A stretch of DNA of 64,000 nt from Planctomycetota bacterium. GTDB lineage: Bacteria; Planctomycetota; UBA1135; GCA-002686595. The notes under the pieces were generated by a model that worked only from the letters and a program-made list of their open reading frames with translations, was not told where the DNA came from and searched no databases. The position numbers and the translations under genes are program-made. Position 1 is the stretch's first letter; every line of letters begins with the position of its first letter. The stretch is from contig JAJDEW010000151.1 of NCBI GenBank assembly GCA_029259595.1, positions 62,001 through 126,000 on the forward strand. The letters run 5' to 3'. Of the stretch, positions 47,288 to 55,297 are shown piece by piece.

Positions 47288-47590
47288 CTACTTGACCGAC
47301 GTCACTCCGTAGCCGGCCTTCTCGAGGGCGGAGACCAGCTCAGCCTTCTCGCAGGGACCGCCGCAGGTCACGAAGGCCTTCTTGGCCGCATAGTCCACAT
47401 CGACTTTCTTCACACCGGAAACGCTCGAAAGTGCAGCCTGCACCTTCGGAGGACAACCGACGCCTCATGTCATTCCGGTGATCGCGATTTCGTGGACACT
47501 CGCCTGGACATCGGCGACTGGGGTGTTCTTGCAGGAGACGGCAAACGAGCCCGCTCCCATCAAAAGGAGCACGGACAGAAGTGTCTTCAT
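47288..47590 (-). CDS. HMA-domain lipoprotein, probable selenoprotein (in-frame UGA at 47465-47467)
   Basis: A 100-residue lipoprotein if the single in-frame UGA is read through. Residues 1-20 are a lipoprotein signal (GSFAVSC, Cys20). Residues about 33-100 form a heavy-metal-associated (HMA/MerP-like) ferredoxin-like domain. The usual GMTC metal loop is GMT-UGA-GVGC, that is U42-G-V-G-C46, matching the CxxGC variant of this family; later come the helix PPKVQAALSSVSGVKKVDV and C76-GGP-C80. UGA thus replaces exactly the first metal-binding cysteine, while the frame on both sides stays intact. A stem-loop of SECIS type follows. The likely role is binding or reducing a soft metal in the periplasm. 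The alternatives are a pseudogene nonsense mutation or a sequencing error. Confidence 0.8.
47426..47448 (-). promoter_or_regulatory. Bacterial SECIS-like stem-loop
   Basis: On the minus strand CGAAGGTGCA pairs with TGCACTTTCG, a 10-bp stem with one G-U pair and a GGC apical loop. The stem begins 17 bases after the UGA and the loop is at bases 27-29 after it. Known bacterial SECIS elements need a short stem-loop right after the UGA with G among the first two loop bases, and this one meets those requirements. It lies entirely in coding sequence, as is usual in bacteria. SelB binding is inferred; no selenium-insertion genes are in the window. Confidence 0.7.
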
Positions 47591-47905
47591 GGGATTCAAC
47601 CTTGTCGTTTTCGGTGTGTGTTCGTGTCGGGCCGCTTGGCGCCGACCAGGGCAGGATAGGGACGGGGCGCAGCTTCGTGACATCCGTCGGTCGCCCCGTG
47701 AACAGCCGGTGCACGCCCGGGTCACTCCTGGCGCGCCGACAGGGCGCGCCCCTGCGGCCGGCCGCTCGGGGCCGCGGCCCGGCTGCGCTGTCGGCCCGGT
47801 CCCGGACGCCGCCCGCGCGATCCGAACAGGAACGCAAGTCTCTGCCATGTCTCGGCTTAGGAGCCTGCATGAACGCCGACGCGGGGTTGCACGGGAGCTG
47901 TGCCC

Positions 47906-47934
47906 TTGACGGATTCGGGCCTGACTCCTAAACC
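47906..47934 (+). promoter_or_regulatory. blaI promoter: TTGACG -35 with operator over the -10
   Basis: TTGACG at 47906-47911 is a near-consensus -35. With the usual 17-base spacer the -10 falls at 47929-47934 (TAAACC), inside the first 16-bp dyad. A repressor on that dyad would block the polymerase, as expected for BlaI autoregulation. Confidence 0.55.
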
Positions 47935-47964
47935 CTTAGGACTCTGACTCCGAAACGTTTAGGA
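47926..47964 (+). promoter_or_regulatory. Two 16-bp dyads, candidate BlaI operators
   Basis: Dyad 1 is TCCTAA-ACCC-TTAGGA (47926-47941), a perfect 6-bp inverted repeat. Dyad 2 is TCCGAAA-CG-TTTAGGA (47949-47964), with one mismatch. The centres are 23 bases apart, about two helical turns. In addition CTCCTAAAC (47925-47933) and GTTTAGGAG (47957-47965) are exact inverted repeats of each other. The second dyad ends 8 bases before the blaI ATG and covers its Shine-Dalgarno region (AGGAG), so both transcription and translation initiation could be affected. Binding by the adjacent BlaI is inferred from position. Confidence 0.6.
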
Positions 47965-47972
47965 GAGCTGCC

Positions 47973-48431
47973 ATGGCCCACCCCGAACCCCAGCCCCCGC
48001 GGCGCGAGAAGCGCCGCCTCACCGATCTCGAGCTCGCGATCATGCATCCGGTCTGGGAGGCCTCGCCCACGGGCCTGACGGTGCGCGAGGTCCTCGAGCG
48101 CATGCCGGTGGGAGCCAAGGCGCCGGCCTACACGACGATCCAGACGACCATGAACATCCTCGAGAAGAAGGGGGTGCTCGCGATCGAACGGGGGCAGGAG
48201 CGCGCGCTGCGCTACCACGCGCGCATCACACACGAGCAGGCGACGCAGTCGATGACGAGCGACCTCGTCGAGCGTCTCTTCGGCGGCAGCGCGCAGCCGC
48301 TGCTCTCGCACTTGCTCGACCATCGATCGGTGGATCGCGAAGTCCTCGAAGAGCTCAAGCGTGAGATCGAGGCCCAGCTCGCGGACGAAGCGGGGAGCGC
48401 TCCCGATCCGGATCAGGGAGGCGACCGATGA
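47973..48431 (+). CDS. blaI: BlaI/MecI-family transcriptional repressor
   Basis: A 152-residue winged-helix repressor. The core is LTDLELAIMHPVWE, LTVREVLERM and YTTIQTTMNILEKKGVLAIERG, the BlaI/MecI DNA-binding domain with its usual Thr/Thr/Asn recognition helix, followed by a dimerisation helix (about 85-140). AGGAG at 47961-47965 precedes the ATG. Family members repress their own operon until cleaved by a membrane M56 protease. That protease is encoded next, overlapping in ATGA, so the two genes form a classical repressor-sensor pair. No beta-lactamase is present; the regulated targets are probably the operon itself and genes elsewhere. Confidence 0.9.
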   Translation: MAHPEPQPPRREKRRLTDLELAIMHPVWEASPTGLTVREVLERMPVGAKAPAYTTIQTTMNILEKKGVLAIERGQERALRYHARITHEQATQSMTSDLVERLFGGSAQPLLSHLLDHRSVDREVLEELKREIEAQLADEAGSAPDPDQGGDR

Positions 48432-50866
48432 GCGCCTGGATCTTCTGGCTCGCCGCGAGCTCGCTCGGCGTCCTGCTCCTGGCGGCTTGGGCGAGCGTCG
48501 CCTTCTTCCTCCTGCGCCGCTCACCGATCGGTGCCTACCGCCTGGCCGTCGCCGCCTTGATCGCGTTGCTCGCGCTACCGTTCTCGGTCGCGTGGTCGGC
48601 GCAGCGCGGACTGCCGTTCTTGACCGCGGCCATGCACCGTGCCGCCGCCCTCGACGACGCGACTGGCGCGACGCGCACCGAGGCCGACCGGAGCCCGAGC
48701 GCGGGCGCTTCGACGCGCATCGAGCCCGGAGCCCTCGCCGCCCTCCTGGCCCTGCTGCTCCCCGAAGCGGCGCCCGCACCCACACCCATGGGCTCCGCCA
48801 CGGACGCGGCGCCGGACCTCGTCGCCGCCCCTAGCGTCCCCGCGACCGGAACGGACGGCGCCCGACCCTTCTGGCCACCCGCGCTCGTGTCCCTGGTTTC
48901 GCCGTCGGCCGTGACCGCGCGTCTGCTCTTCGTCCTCTGGGCCGCCGGCACGCTCTTCGGTCTCGTGCGCTTCGTGCGCCGCCTCGCGCTCACGCGAGAG
49001 CTCGTCCGCGACGCTCGCGGCGTGCGTTCGCCGGCGGTGCTCGCGACCTGGAACGAGCTCGTGTCCGGTTCGCGCCTCGACGGCGCCGCACGGCTCTGCA
49101 CCTCGGAACGTCTGACCAGCCCCGCGTGCTTCGGTTGGCGGCGTCCGGTCGTGATCCTGCCGGCCACCGACGTCCGACCGGAGCTCTTGCGCTGGGCGCT
49201 GCGACACGAGCTCGTGCACCTCGAACGCCGGGACACGTGGGTGATCCTCGCCCAGGAAGTGTTCCGTTCCGTCTTCTGGTTTCACCCCGCCGCGTGGTGG
49301 CTCCGGAACAAGCTCGACGTCCTTCGCGAGCTCTCGTGCGACGAAACCGTCGCGCGCCGCAGCGGGGACAAGAAGCGCTACGCGGCGGCCTTGATCGAGT
49401 ACGCCACGCGTTCGCAGGGAGCCGGGCGACCGGCGGGAACCGTGGCACTCGTCCCCTGGACCGGATCCCAACCATCCTTCACGAGGAGAATCGAAATGCT
49501 CATCGCACCCGAAGCAGGCGGGACGAAACTACGCTCCGTCATCCTTTCCACGAGCGCCCCGGCCTTCGCCCTCGCGCTCTTGACGCCCCTCGCCCTGGCG
49601 GCAGGCCGCGCTCGCCCCGAGCCGGTTCCGACGCAGGACGGTGCCGACGTCGCCGCTCCCGCACGCGACGCCATGACCCAGCGCGACTCTTCGGCCGTGG
49701 CGGCACGACCGGTTGCACGCTTCGAGCGGGAGCCGCGTGGGGCGGTCGCGGGCCGCCCGGCCCGCAATCCCCTCGCCCAGCGCGAGCGCTCCGCGGCGAC
49801 CGACGAAGGTCGCCTCGGACTCGAGCTGGCCCCGCTCGACGAGGCCCTGGCCGCGCATCTCGGCCTGTCCAGCGACGCCCGCATCGTCCGCGGAGTCGAC
49901 GCGCTCGGTTCGGCCGACGCCGCCGGCGTCCGTCGGCACGACATCGTGGTTCGCATCGACGGCGAAGCTCCCGGCGCGAGTGACAGCCTGCTGCGGGCGC
50001 GCCGCAGGCTCGCACGCGACGGCAGCCTGCGCCTCGAGCTCGTGCGAGCCGGCCGACCGCTCACGCTCGAGCTCCGCGCGCACGCGCCCCAGACCGGCGA
50101 CTCCCAGGATAGGTTCCGGGCGCTCGGCTACGTCGCGGACGAGGCCGATGCGAGCGACCGCAGCCAACGCGCGGACCGGCCGGCCAGGCGCAGAAGCGAA
50201 AGCCTCGCTGGTGGCGGCTCCCGAGTTCGCGCAGCCGAGAATTCGGATCCCGACCTCGAGCGTCGCACGGGACCGAGCGGGGACGTCGACCTCGACAGCG
50301 CGCGCGACCTGATCGAATCCGCCCGCCGTTATTACGAGCGTGTGAACGAGAGCGACTTTCGAACCGACCTCGCCGACGCCGCCGAGGCTCTGCGACGCTC
50401 CGGTCTCGAGAGCGGCGAGGGTCGGCAGGCGCTCACCCAGCTGGAGGGACTCCTCGACGACGGTTCACTGATGGAGACGATCGATCGCTCGAAGCGCTAC
50501 CTGGACAGCGTCGATCCGCGCGACTTCCTCGTAACCCTCGCTCGAACACCCGACGCCCGCGACGTGGACGATGCCCGCCCGACGTACCTCGATCGCTGGC
50601 GGGAGCTGGACGCCGCGACCGCACGCGACGAGCTTGCACGGGATCGAGCCCAGGGCCCGGCCCGGTCCTTCGAACGTGCGACTTCGCCCCAGCGGACGAA
50701 GGATGCGGCGGCCTGGCTCGAGCGCGAGACCGAACTCCTGCAGCGTTTGCGCAACGCCGAAGAGCGCCTGCGCGCGCAGGAGCGCGAGCTGGACCAGTGG
50801 CGCCGCGATCTGGAGGACCTTCGATCGCGGTTCCCGGCGGACAACCCCCGCCGCGGCGCTCGCTGA
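48428..50866 (+). CDS. BlaR1/M56-like membrane metalloprotease with PDZ-like and coiled-coil tail
   Basis: An 812-residue protein. Hydrophobic helices are at about 5-28, 38-58, 100-112 and 163-185. The M56 zinc site is HELVH (260-264) with the third ligand in LRELSCDE (E301), and SVFWFHPAAWWLRNK lies between them. A helix at about 375-393 ends the membrane part. There is no penicillin-binding C-terminal sensor. Instead residues about 435-545 resemble a PDZ domain (GLELAPLDEALAAHLGL, VRIDGEAPGASDSLL), then a long charged region ends in a coiled coil (about 750-800). It presumably cleaves BlaI or another regulator in response to an envelope signal recognised by the PDZ-like part. Confidence 0.85.
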   Translation: MSAWIFWLAASSLGVLLLAAWASVAFFLLRRSPIGAYRLAVAALIALLALPFSVAWSAQRGLPFLTAAMHRAAALDDATGATRTEADRSPSAGASTRIEPGALAALLALLLPEAAPAPTPMGSATDAAPDLVAAPSVPATGTDGARPFWPPALVSLVSPSAVTARLLFVLWAAGTLFGLVRFVRRLALTRELVRDARGVRSPAVLATWNELVSGSRLDGAARLCTSERLTSPACFGWRRPVVILPATDVRPELLRWALRHELVHLERRDTWVILAQEVFRSVFWFHPAAWWLRNKLDVLRELSCDETVARRSGDKKRYAAALIEYATRSQGAGRPAGTVALVPWTGSQPSFTRRIEMLIAPEAGGTKLRSVILSTSAPAFALALLTPLALAAGRARPEPVPTQDGADVAAPARDAMTQRDSSAVAARPVARFEREPRGAVAGRPARNPLAQRERSAATDEGRLGLELAPLDEALAAHLGLSSDARIVRGVDALGSADAAGVRRHDIVVRIDGEAPGASDSLLRARRRLARDGSLRLELVRAGRPLTLELRAHAPQTGDSQDRFRALGYVADEADASDRSQRADRPARRRSESLAGGGSRVRAAENSDPDLERRTGPSGDVDLDSARDLIESARRYYERVNESDFRTDLADAAEALRRSGLESGEGRQALTQLEGLLDDGSLMETIDRSKRYLDSVDPRDFLVTLARTPDARDVDDARPTYLDRWRELDAATARDELARDRAQGPARSFERATSPQRTKDAAAWLERETELLQRLRNAEERLRAQERELDQWRRDLEDLRSRFPADNPRRGAR

Positions 50867-50925
50867 ACGCCACGACGGGACCGCGCGAACCAACGGCAGG
50901 GACGTCTGGTTGGCAGCCGCTCCAG

Positions 50926-50959
50926 CCGGCGGAAACGTCTCACGCGACGTTTCCGCCGG
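50926..50959 (+). terminator. Perfect 14-bp hairpin after the M56 gene
   Basis: CCGGCGGAAACGTC (50926-50939) and GACGTTTCCGCCGG (50946-50959) are exact inverted repeats with a TCACGC loop, 60 bases after the M56 stop. There is no T-run. It probably separates blaI-M56 from the PhzF-like gene. Confidence 0.6.
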
Positions 50960-51047
50960 TCCATGGCCGGCGCGACGGGCACGGGTGATTGTCCGAGAGA
51001 CAAAGTCGCGCTTCGCGCTTTCGAAGCTCCGGCGCGACAATGCGCGC

Positions 51048-51848
51048 ATGAAGCTCCCCATGCACCAGGTCGACGCCTTCACGGACGACGTCTTTCGCGG
51101 CAACCCGGCGGCGGTCGTCTTGCTCGACACCTGGCTGCCCGACGCCGTGCTGCAGGCCATCGCGCTCGAGAACAACCTCTCGGAGACGGCCTACATCGTC
51201 CCCGCCCAGGATGGTGAAGCGGACTTCGAGCTGCGCTGGTTCACGCCGGCGGTCGAGGTCGAGCTCTGCGGTCATGCCACGCTGGCGACCGCGCACGTGC
51301 TCTTCGAGCAGGCCGCGAACCGGCACGAGCTCCGCTTTTCGACGCGGAGCGGGCTGCTCGGGGTCACACGGCACGGCGAGGTCTACACGCTCGACTTTCC
51401 GGCCCGCTCGACGGAGCGCTACGACGACCTGGACTGGCTCCGGCGCGGCTTGGGGATCGAGCCCGTCGAAGCCCACGCCTCGACGCGGGACGTCCTGGCC
51501 GTCTTCGCGTCCGTCGCCGACGTGCGCGCCGTGACGCCGGACTTCCGCATCCTGGCCGAGGCCCCCGCACGCGGCATCATCGCGACCGCACCGGGTACCG
51601 ATGGCGTCGACTTCGTATCGCGCTTCTTCGCACCGGCCTTCGGCGTCGACGAGGACCCGGTCACCGGCTCCGCGCACTGCGTGTCGACGCCCTTCTGGTC
51701 CGCGCGGCTCGACAAGCGCGAGCTCGAGGCCCGCCAGCTCAGCGCCCGCGGCGGCGCACTGCGCTGCACGTACCTGCCCGAGCTCGAACGCGTCCACATC
51801 GCGGGCCGCGCCGTGTCCTACCTGTCCGGCGAGATCACCGTCCCGTGA
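51048..51848 (+). CDS. PhzF-family isomerase
   Basis: A 266-residue PhzF/diaminopimelate-epimerase-fold protein. Family motifs are VDAFTDDVFRGNPAAVVLL, NLSETAYI with the catalytic Glu, LRWFTPAVEVELCGHATLATAHVL and FGVDEDPVTGSAHC. Most members outside phenazine clusters have unknown substrates. It starts at ATG 51048 without a clear Shine-Dalgarno sequence and overlaps the GNAT gene downstream in GTGA, so both are probably one small unit. Confidence 0.9.
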   Translation: MKLPMHQVDAFTDDVFRGNPAAVVLLDTWLPDAVLQAIALENNLSETAYIVPAQDGEADFELRWFTPAVEVELCGHATLATAHVLFEQAANRHELRFSTRSGLLGVTRHGEVYTLDFPARSTERYDDLDWLRRGLGIEPVEAHASTRDVLAVFASVADVRAVTPDFRILAEAPARGIIATAPGTDGVDFVSRFFAPAFGVDEDPVTGSAHCVSTPFWSARLDKRELEARQLSARGGALRCTYLPELERVHIAGRAVSYLSGEITVP

Positions 51849-52306
51849 GCGGGCTGCGGCTCGCGCGCGACGGCTTCGAGCTGAGCGACGATCTCGACCG
51901 GATCGACCTCGACATCGTCCACGGCTTCCTCACGACGTCCTACTGGTCTCCGGGCATCTCGCGCGAACGCGTCGAACGCGCCCTGCGCAACTCCGTCAGT
52001 GTCGGCCTCTACGAAAGCGGGCGCCAGATCGGCTTCGCGCGCGCGGTCACCGATCACGCGACCTTCGCCTGGCTGGCCGACGTCTTCGTTCTCGAACCCT
52101 GGCGCGGGCGCGGGCTCGCGACGTGGATGGTCGGCAGCTTGGTGAACAAGCCGGGCTTCGACGACCTGCGGCGCTGGCTGCTGGCGACGGCCAGCGCACA
52201 CCGGGTCTACGCGGGCCTCGGCTTCGAACCCTTGAAGGACCCCGAGCGCTTCATGACGATCCGGAGAGCGGTCGAGGAACGACTCGGTGCTCACTCGAAC
52301 ACGTAG
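51845..52306 (+). CDS. GNAT acetyltransferase
   Basis: A 153-residue single-domain GNAT N-acetyltransferase starting at GTG 51845. The acetyl-CoA-binding signature is VFVLEPWRGRGLATWMVGSLV, followed by RRWLLATASAHRVYAGLGFEPL. The pattern is like small-molecule or aminoglycoside-type GNATs annotated as generic acetyltransferases. It is coupled to the PhzF-like gene and overlaps the convergent secreted-protein gene by 16 bases at its 3' end. Confidence 0.88.
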   Translation: MSGLRLARDGFELSDDLDRIDLDIVHGFLTTSYWSPGISRERVERALRNSVSVGLYESGRQIGFARAVTDHATFAWLADVFVLEPWRGRGLATWMVGSLVNKPGFDDLRRWLLATASAHRVYAGLGFEPLKDPERFMTIRRAVEERLGAHSNT

Positions 52307-54606
52307 CTGATGCCCCCGTCGAGCTCGAGGGTTCCCGTCCCGCCGACGTCCGAGCTCTGCCGCACGAGGAAGGGTCCCGGTGGATCCGAGAGGCCGAGCG
52401 TGTGGTCGAACAGGAGACAGACCGTGTGGGCCTCCGCGAGCGCGAACGGGATGTTCTGCAGGCGCGCGAGCGGCGCCGTGATCCTGAGGTAGGTCGTTCC
52501 CGCGACGGGCTCGAGTCCCTGTTGGAGAGCGCCTCCGGCTTGCCAGGCCGCGTAGAGCGCGGGGGGCAACCTGACGAGGACGGAACCGCGCGGGAGCGGA
52601 CGAACCGGTCCGGCCAGGGCGAAACCCGGGGGCCCGGGCGGCAGGCCGCCTTCGAAGGCGAGCTCGAGCGTGGCGGGAGCGGGTCGGATGTTGCGGACGA
52701 TGAACTTGGCCTTCTGGAGCGAGAAGCCGCCCAGCACGTTCAGGTTCTTCCAGACGATGTTGTTGTTCTGGAAGGTGTTCGTGTTGACGTCGAGCACTTC
52801 CGGAAAGGTCATCGGGTCGTCCGGGGAGACCAGCCGGGCGAGCAGGCAGAAGTGACCCGGGGCCGGCGGCGTCCACGGGAACTCGAGCACCAGCTCGCCG
52901 TTCGAGGCGAGAAAGCTGACGGGCTGCGAGCCGACGACGTCACCGTTCGGCGGGTTGCCGACCCAGTTCGCCGGCCAGGCGAGCCCCGTCGAGGCCTTCG
53001 CGTAGTGCACGAACACGTCCCCTTCCCGAAGCGGCGCGCAACCGCGGTTGCGCAGCTTGACGTAGACCCAATTGACGGCGGACGCGATCGGATTCTGATG
53101 CTGATGTTGAAATTGCAGCAGCGTGTCCTGCTGGGTCCTGACCCAGATGTCCGGGCTCTCCCACAAGGGCGAGCTCGTCAAGTGCGGTTCGTTGCCGACG
53201 TCCGCGACGGTGTCGCGCAGCCAGCCGTCCGGCCCCTGGACGCACGGATTGCCGAGCCCGGCCGGATAGGCGTACGAGCTGAAGGTCTGGAAGCCCGAGA
53301 CGACGAGCCCGAAGGCCTCGTCGGTCGAATGTGCGGTGTGCGTGCCGCTCGCGACCGGCAGCCGGATCGAGCAGTAGCTCTTGCCCGCGATCGTCCCGAT
53401 CGGGTCGCAGGTCGCCGTGATCAGCGAGTTGTCGAGGAAGAGCGTGGCCCCGACGGGCGCCACGATGTTCGCGAAGTTGTCCGGGAAGTCGCCTTCGGCG
53501 TGGAAGATGTAGTCCTTGCGGTGCTGCTCGACCGGGATCAAATCGAGCAGAGCCGGATCCCCGTAGCCCGCGGCCGGATGCGGCGCGAAGAGCGCGTCGT
53601 TGCTGGGCAGGTAGCGATAGCCGAAGAAGGGCTCGTTCGCCGTGATCACGAAGGGCTCGGCGGTGGCGAGCTCGAGGTAGTCGCCCTCGTTGATCGTGCC
53701 GCCACCGACGTTCGGAACGGTCACGAGCGTCGTGTTGTCTTCGGTCGCGACGAAGCGAAAGACGTCCGCCGCGCACGTCGCCGGCGTCGTGCAACCCAAC
53801 GGCCGGGTCCCGAGCGGTGCCACGGCGTAGGCCTTCGTCAGCCGGCGCTCGTCGAGCAGCTGCTCGACGATGAAGTCGCCCGCATTGAACGGCGTTCCGA
53901 TCGAGGTGATGTTGCTGCCGCTGAAGACGGCGACCGGTTGATCCGCGACGATCTCCCAACCCGTCATGTCGTCCGCCGGCGTCGCCCCCACGTTGATGTG
54001 ATTGATCCGCTGGAAGACCTGCCCCTGAAGCAGGTTGACGTTGTCGACGACGGTCTCCGTGGCATCGATCACCTGGACGTTCGTCAGCGTTCCGGGTGTC
54101 ACGGCGACGACGGCGACGAACTGTCCAGCCGAGTTGTCGGGGTTGACCCAGTTGGCCACGCGATAGCGCTCGCCCAGGGCCGCCACAGGGAGAACGAGGG
54201 CCGCATCGTTGTGGGCTTCGTTCTGCAAAGGGTCGAACAGGAACACGGCCACGTCGATGTCGGCCTCGACGTGGTAGACGGGGTCGGTGCTGATCACGTT
54301 GCCCTGGATGCCGAGGTCGTGCTCGGGGAAGGTGAAGAGCTTGATGCTGCCCGGCGCAACGACGTCGAAGGTCGAGCCCTCGATCGTGTTGATCAAGACG
54401 ACGTTGGCCACGACCGACGAGGGGTTCGCGATCGCGATCGTGAAGCCGGAGCTGGCGCTGGAATAGGTGTCCGCCAGCCAGAACTCCTGGCCGTAGTGGG
54501 ACTGGGCCGCCGGAGCTCGGACGAGACCGACGAACGCGAGCGCCAACGCGAAGGGCCGCAGCAGGGGGAAGGAGCACGAACCTGGACCGAGAAATCGAGT
54601 TTGCAT
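52291..54606 (-). CDS. Large secreted protein with IgGFc-binding-like N-terminal region
   Basis: A 771-residue secreted protein. ATG at 54606 gives a signal peptide ending near RAPAAQ (about 35). The first about 330 residues are repeated beta modules, for example FTIAIANPSSVVANVVLI, IKLFTFPEHDLGIQG and GSNITSIGTPFNAGDFIVEQLL. They resemble the IgGFc-binding protein N-terminal domain found in many planctomycete, myxobacterial and animal surface proteins. The C-terminal half has Cys pairs and several strand-rich blocks of unknown type. No transmembrane anchor or sorting tail is visible at the end (DGGISYVFE), so it is secreted or peripherally attached. Function unknown; adhesion is a reasonable guess. 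Confidence 0.75.
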   Translation of the reverse strand: MQTRFLGPGSCSFPLLRPFALALAFVGLVRAPAAQSHYGQEFWLADTYSSASSGFTIAIANPSSVVANVVLINTIEGSTFDVVAPGSIKLFTFPEHDLGIQGNVISTDPVYHVEADIDVAVFLFDPLQNEAHNDAALVLPVAALGERYRVANWVNPDNSAGQFVAVVAVTPGTLTNVQVIDATETVVDNVNLLQGQVFQRINHINVGATPADDMTGWEIVADQPVAVFSGSNITSIGTPFNAGDFIVEQLLDERRLTKAYAVAPLGTRPLGCTTPATCAADVFRFVATEDNTTLVTVPNVGGGTINEGDYLELATAEPFVITANEPFFGYRYLPSNDALFAPHPAAGYGDPALLDLIPVEQHRKDYIFHAEGDFPDNFANIVAPVGATLFLDNSLITATCDPIGTIAGKSYCSIRLPVASGTHTAHSTDEAFGLVVSGFQTFSSYAYPAGLGNPCVQGPDGWLRDTVADVGNEPHLTSSPLWESPDIWVRTQQDTLLQFQHQHQNPIASAVNWVYVKLRNRGCAPLREGDVFVHYAKASTGLAWPANWVGNPPNGDVVGSQPVSFLASNGELVLEFPWTPPAPGHFCLLARLVSPDDPMTFPEVLDVNTNTFQNNNIVWKNLNVLGGFSLQKAKFIVRNIRPAPATLELAFEGGLPPGPPGFALAGPVRPLPRGSVLVRLPPALYAAWQAGGALQQGLEPVAGTTYLRITAPLARLQNIPFALAEAHTVCLLFDHTLGLSDPPGPFLVRQSSDVGGTGTLELDGGISYVFE

Positions 54607-54837
54607 GCCGTCGGTGCGGTTCGCGCTCCGACGCGGAGCTCGCAACCGCCCTCTCTCCGCGGCTGTGGACGCGCTCGGGGAGAGCCCGGTTCCCTTCGTC
54701 CGGACTTCTGCGGAGCGCGGGCCTACGCCCTGCCGGGGCGACGCTACCTGGTTTTACGGACGCAAGAAGCGCGCCGTTGCGTGTGACGATTCCGCCCGCG
54801 GCGCGGGTTCGAGCCTGCGGGCGAGACGTGCCGGCGC

Positions 54838-54843
54838 TATCCT
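54838..54843 (+). promoter_or_regulatory. -10-like TATCCT, near-leaderless promoter of the MOSC gene
   Basis: TATCCT ends 7 bases before the ATG at 54851, so the transcript would begin at or next to the AUG. It has the same TATCCTGTG sequence as the site at 33646. Confidence 0.4.
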
Positions 54844-54850
54844 GTGCGCG

Positions 54851-55297
54851 ATGAAGGGCACCATCGAAGCCATCCACGTCCGTCCCGCCCCCGGCCAACC
54901 CGTCCGCGCGCAGTCCGAAGTCGAAGCCGTCGCCGGTCGTGGCTTGCTCGGCAATCATGACGCGCAGGTCGAGAACCAGCCGAAGAAGCAGGCCACGCTG
55001 ATCGAGGCCGAAGCCCTCGAGGCCATCGTCGGCGAGAGCGGGATCCAGCTCGAGCCCGGCGCCTCGCGCCGCAACCTGACGACGCGCGGCGTCGCCCTGA
55101 ACCATCTGGTCGGGCGCGAGTTTCGGATCGGCGAGGTTCGGCTGCGTGGCCTCGAGCTCTGCGAGCCGTGCAACCACCTGCAGAAGCTCACCGTGACCGG
55201 GATCGTGAAGGCTCTCTTGCACCGTGGCGGCCTGCGAGCCGAATTGCTCAGCTCGGGTACGATCCGGCGGGGCGACGTGGTCGAAACGGTCGACTGA
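54851..55297 (+). CDS. MOSC-domain protein
   Basis: A 148-residue MOSC (MoCo sulfurase C-terminal) domain protein. It begins MKGTIEAIHVRPAPGQP and has EVEAVAGRGLLGNHDA, the conserved RGL-GD-type opening, then RRNLTTRGVALNHLVGREFRIGEVRLRG. The invariant cysteine is in ELCEPCNHL (Cys115 or Cys118 region). MOSC proteins transfer sulfur or bind molybdenum cofactor. The domain stands alone, without a partner gene, and appears to be expressed from a near-leaderless promoter. Confidence 0.88.
   Translation: MKGTIEAIHVRPAPGQPVRAQSEVEAVAGRGLLGNHDAQVENQPKKQATLIEAEALEAIVGESGIQLEPGASRRNLTTRGVALNHLVGREFRIGEVRLRGLELCEPCNHLQKLTVTGIVKALLHRGGLRAELLSSGTIRRGDVVETVD

Larger units (their letters stand above)
47591..47972. 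other. Divergent region between the HMA gene and blaI
   Basis: 382 bases without a gene. The left part serves the minus-strand HMA gene: TATCCT on the minus strand at 47653-47658 is a possible -10, 62 bases before its ATG, with no convincing -35. The right part holds the blaI promoter and operators (47906-47964). A further TTAGGAG half-site is at 47857-47863. The middle is GC-rich with overlapping GC palindromes and no other clear element. Confidence 0.5.

Noticed and set aside
47288..47467. Frameshift pseudogene explanation for the HMA gene.
   Set aside because: No frame change is needed: both halves are in the same frame, separated only by the TGA codon.
47465..47590. Treating the HMA gene as a 41-residue peptide ending at UGA.
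   Set aside because: The 3' half is a clean, in-frame HMA domain with conserved spacing and a hairpin of SECIS type. A true stop would not explain this.
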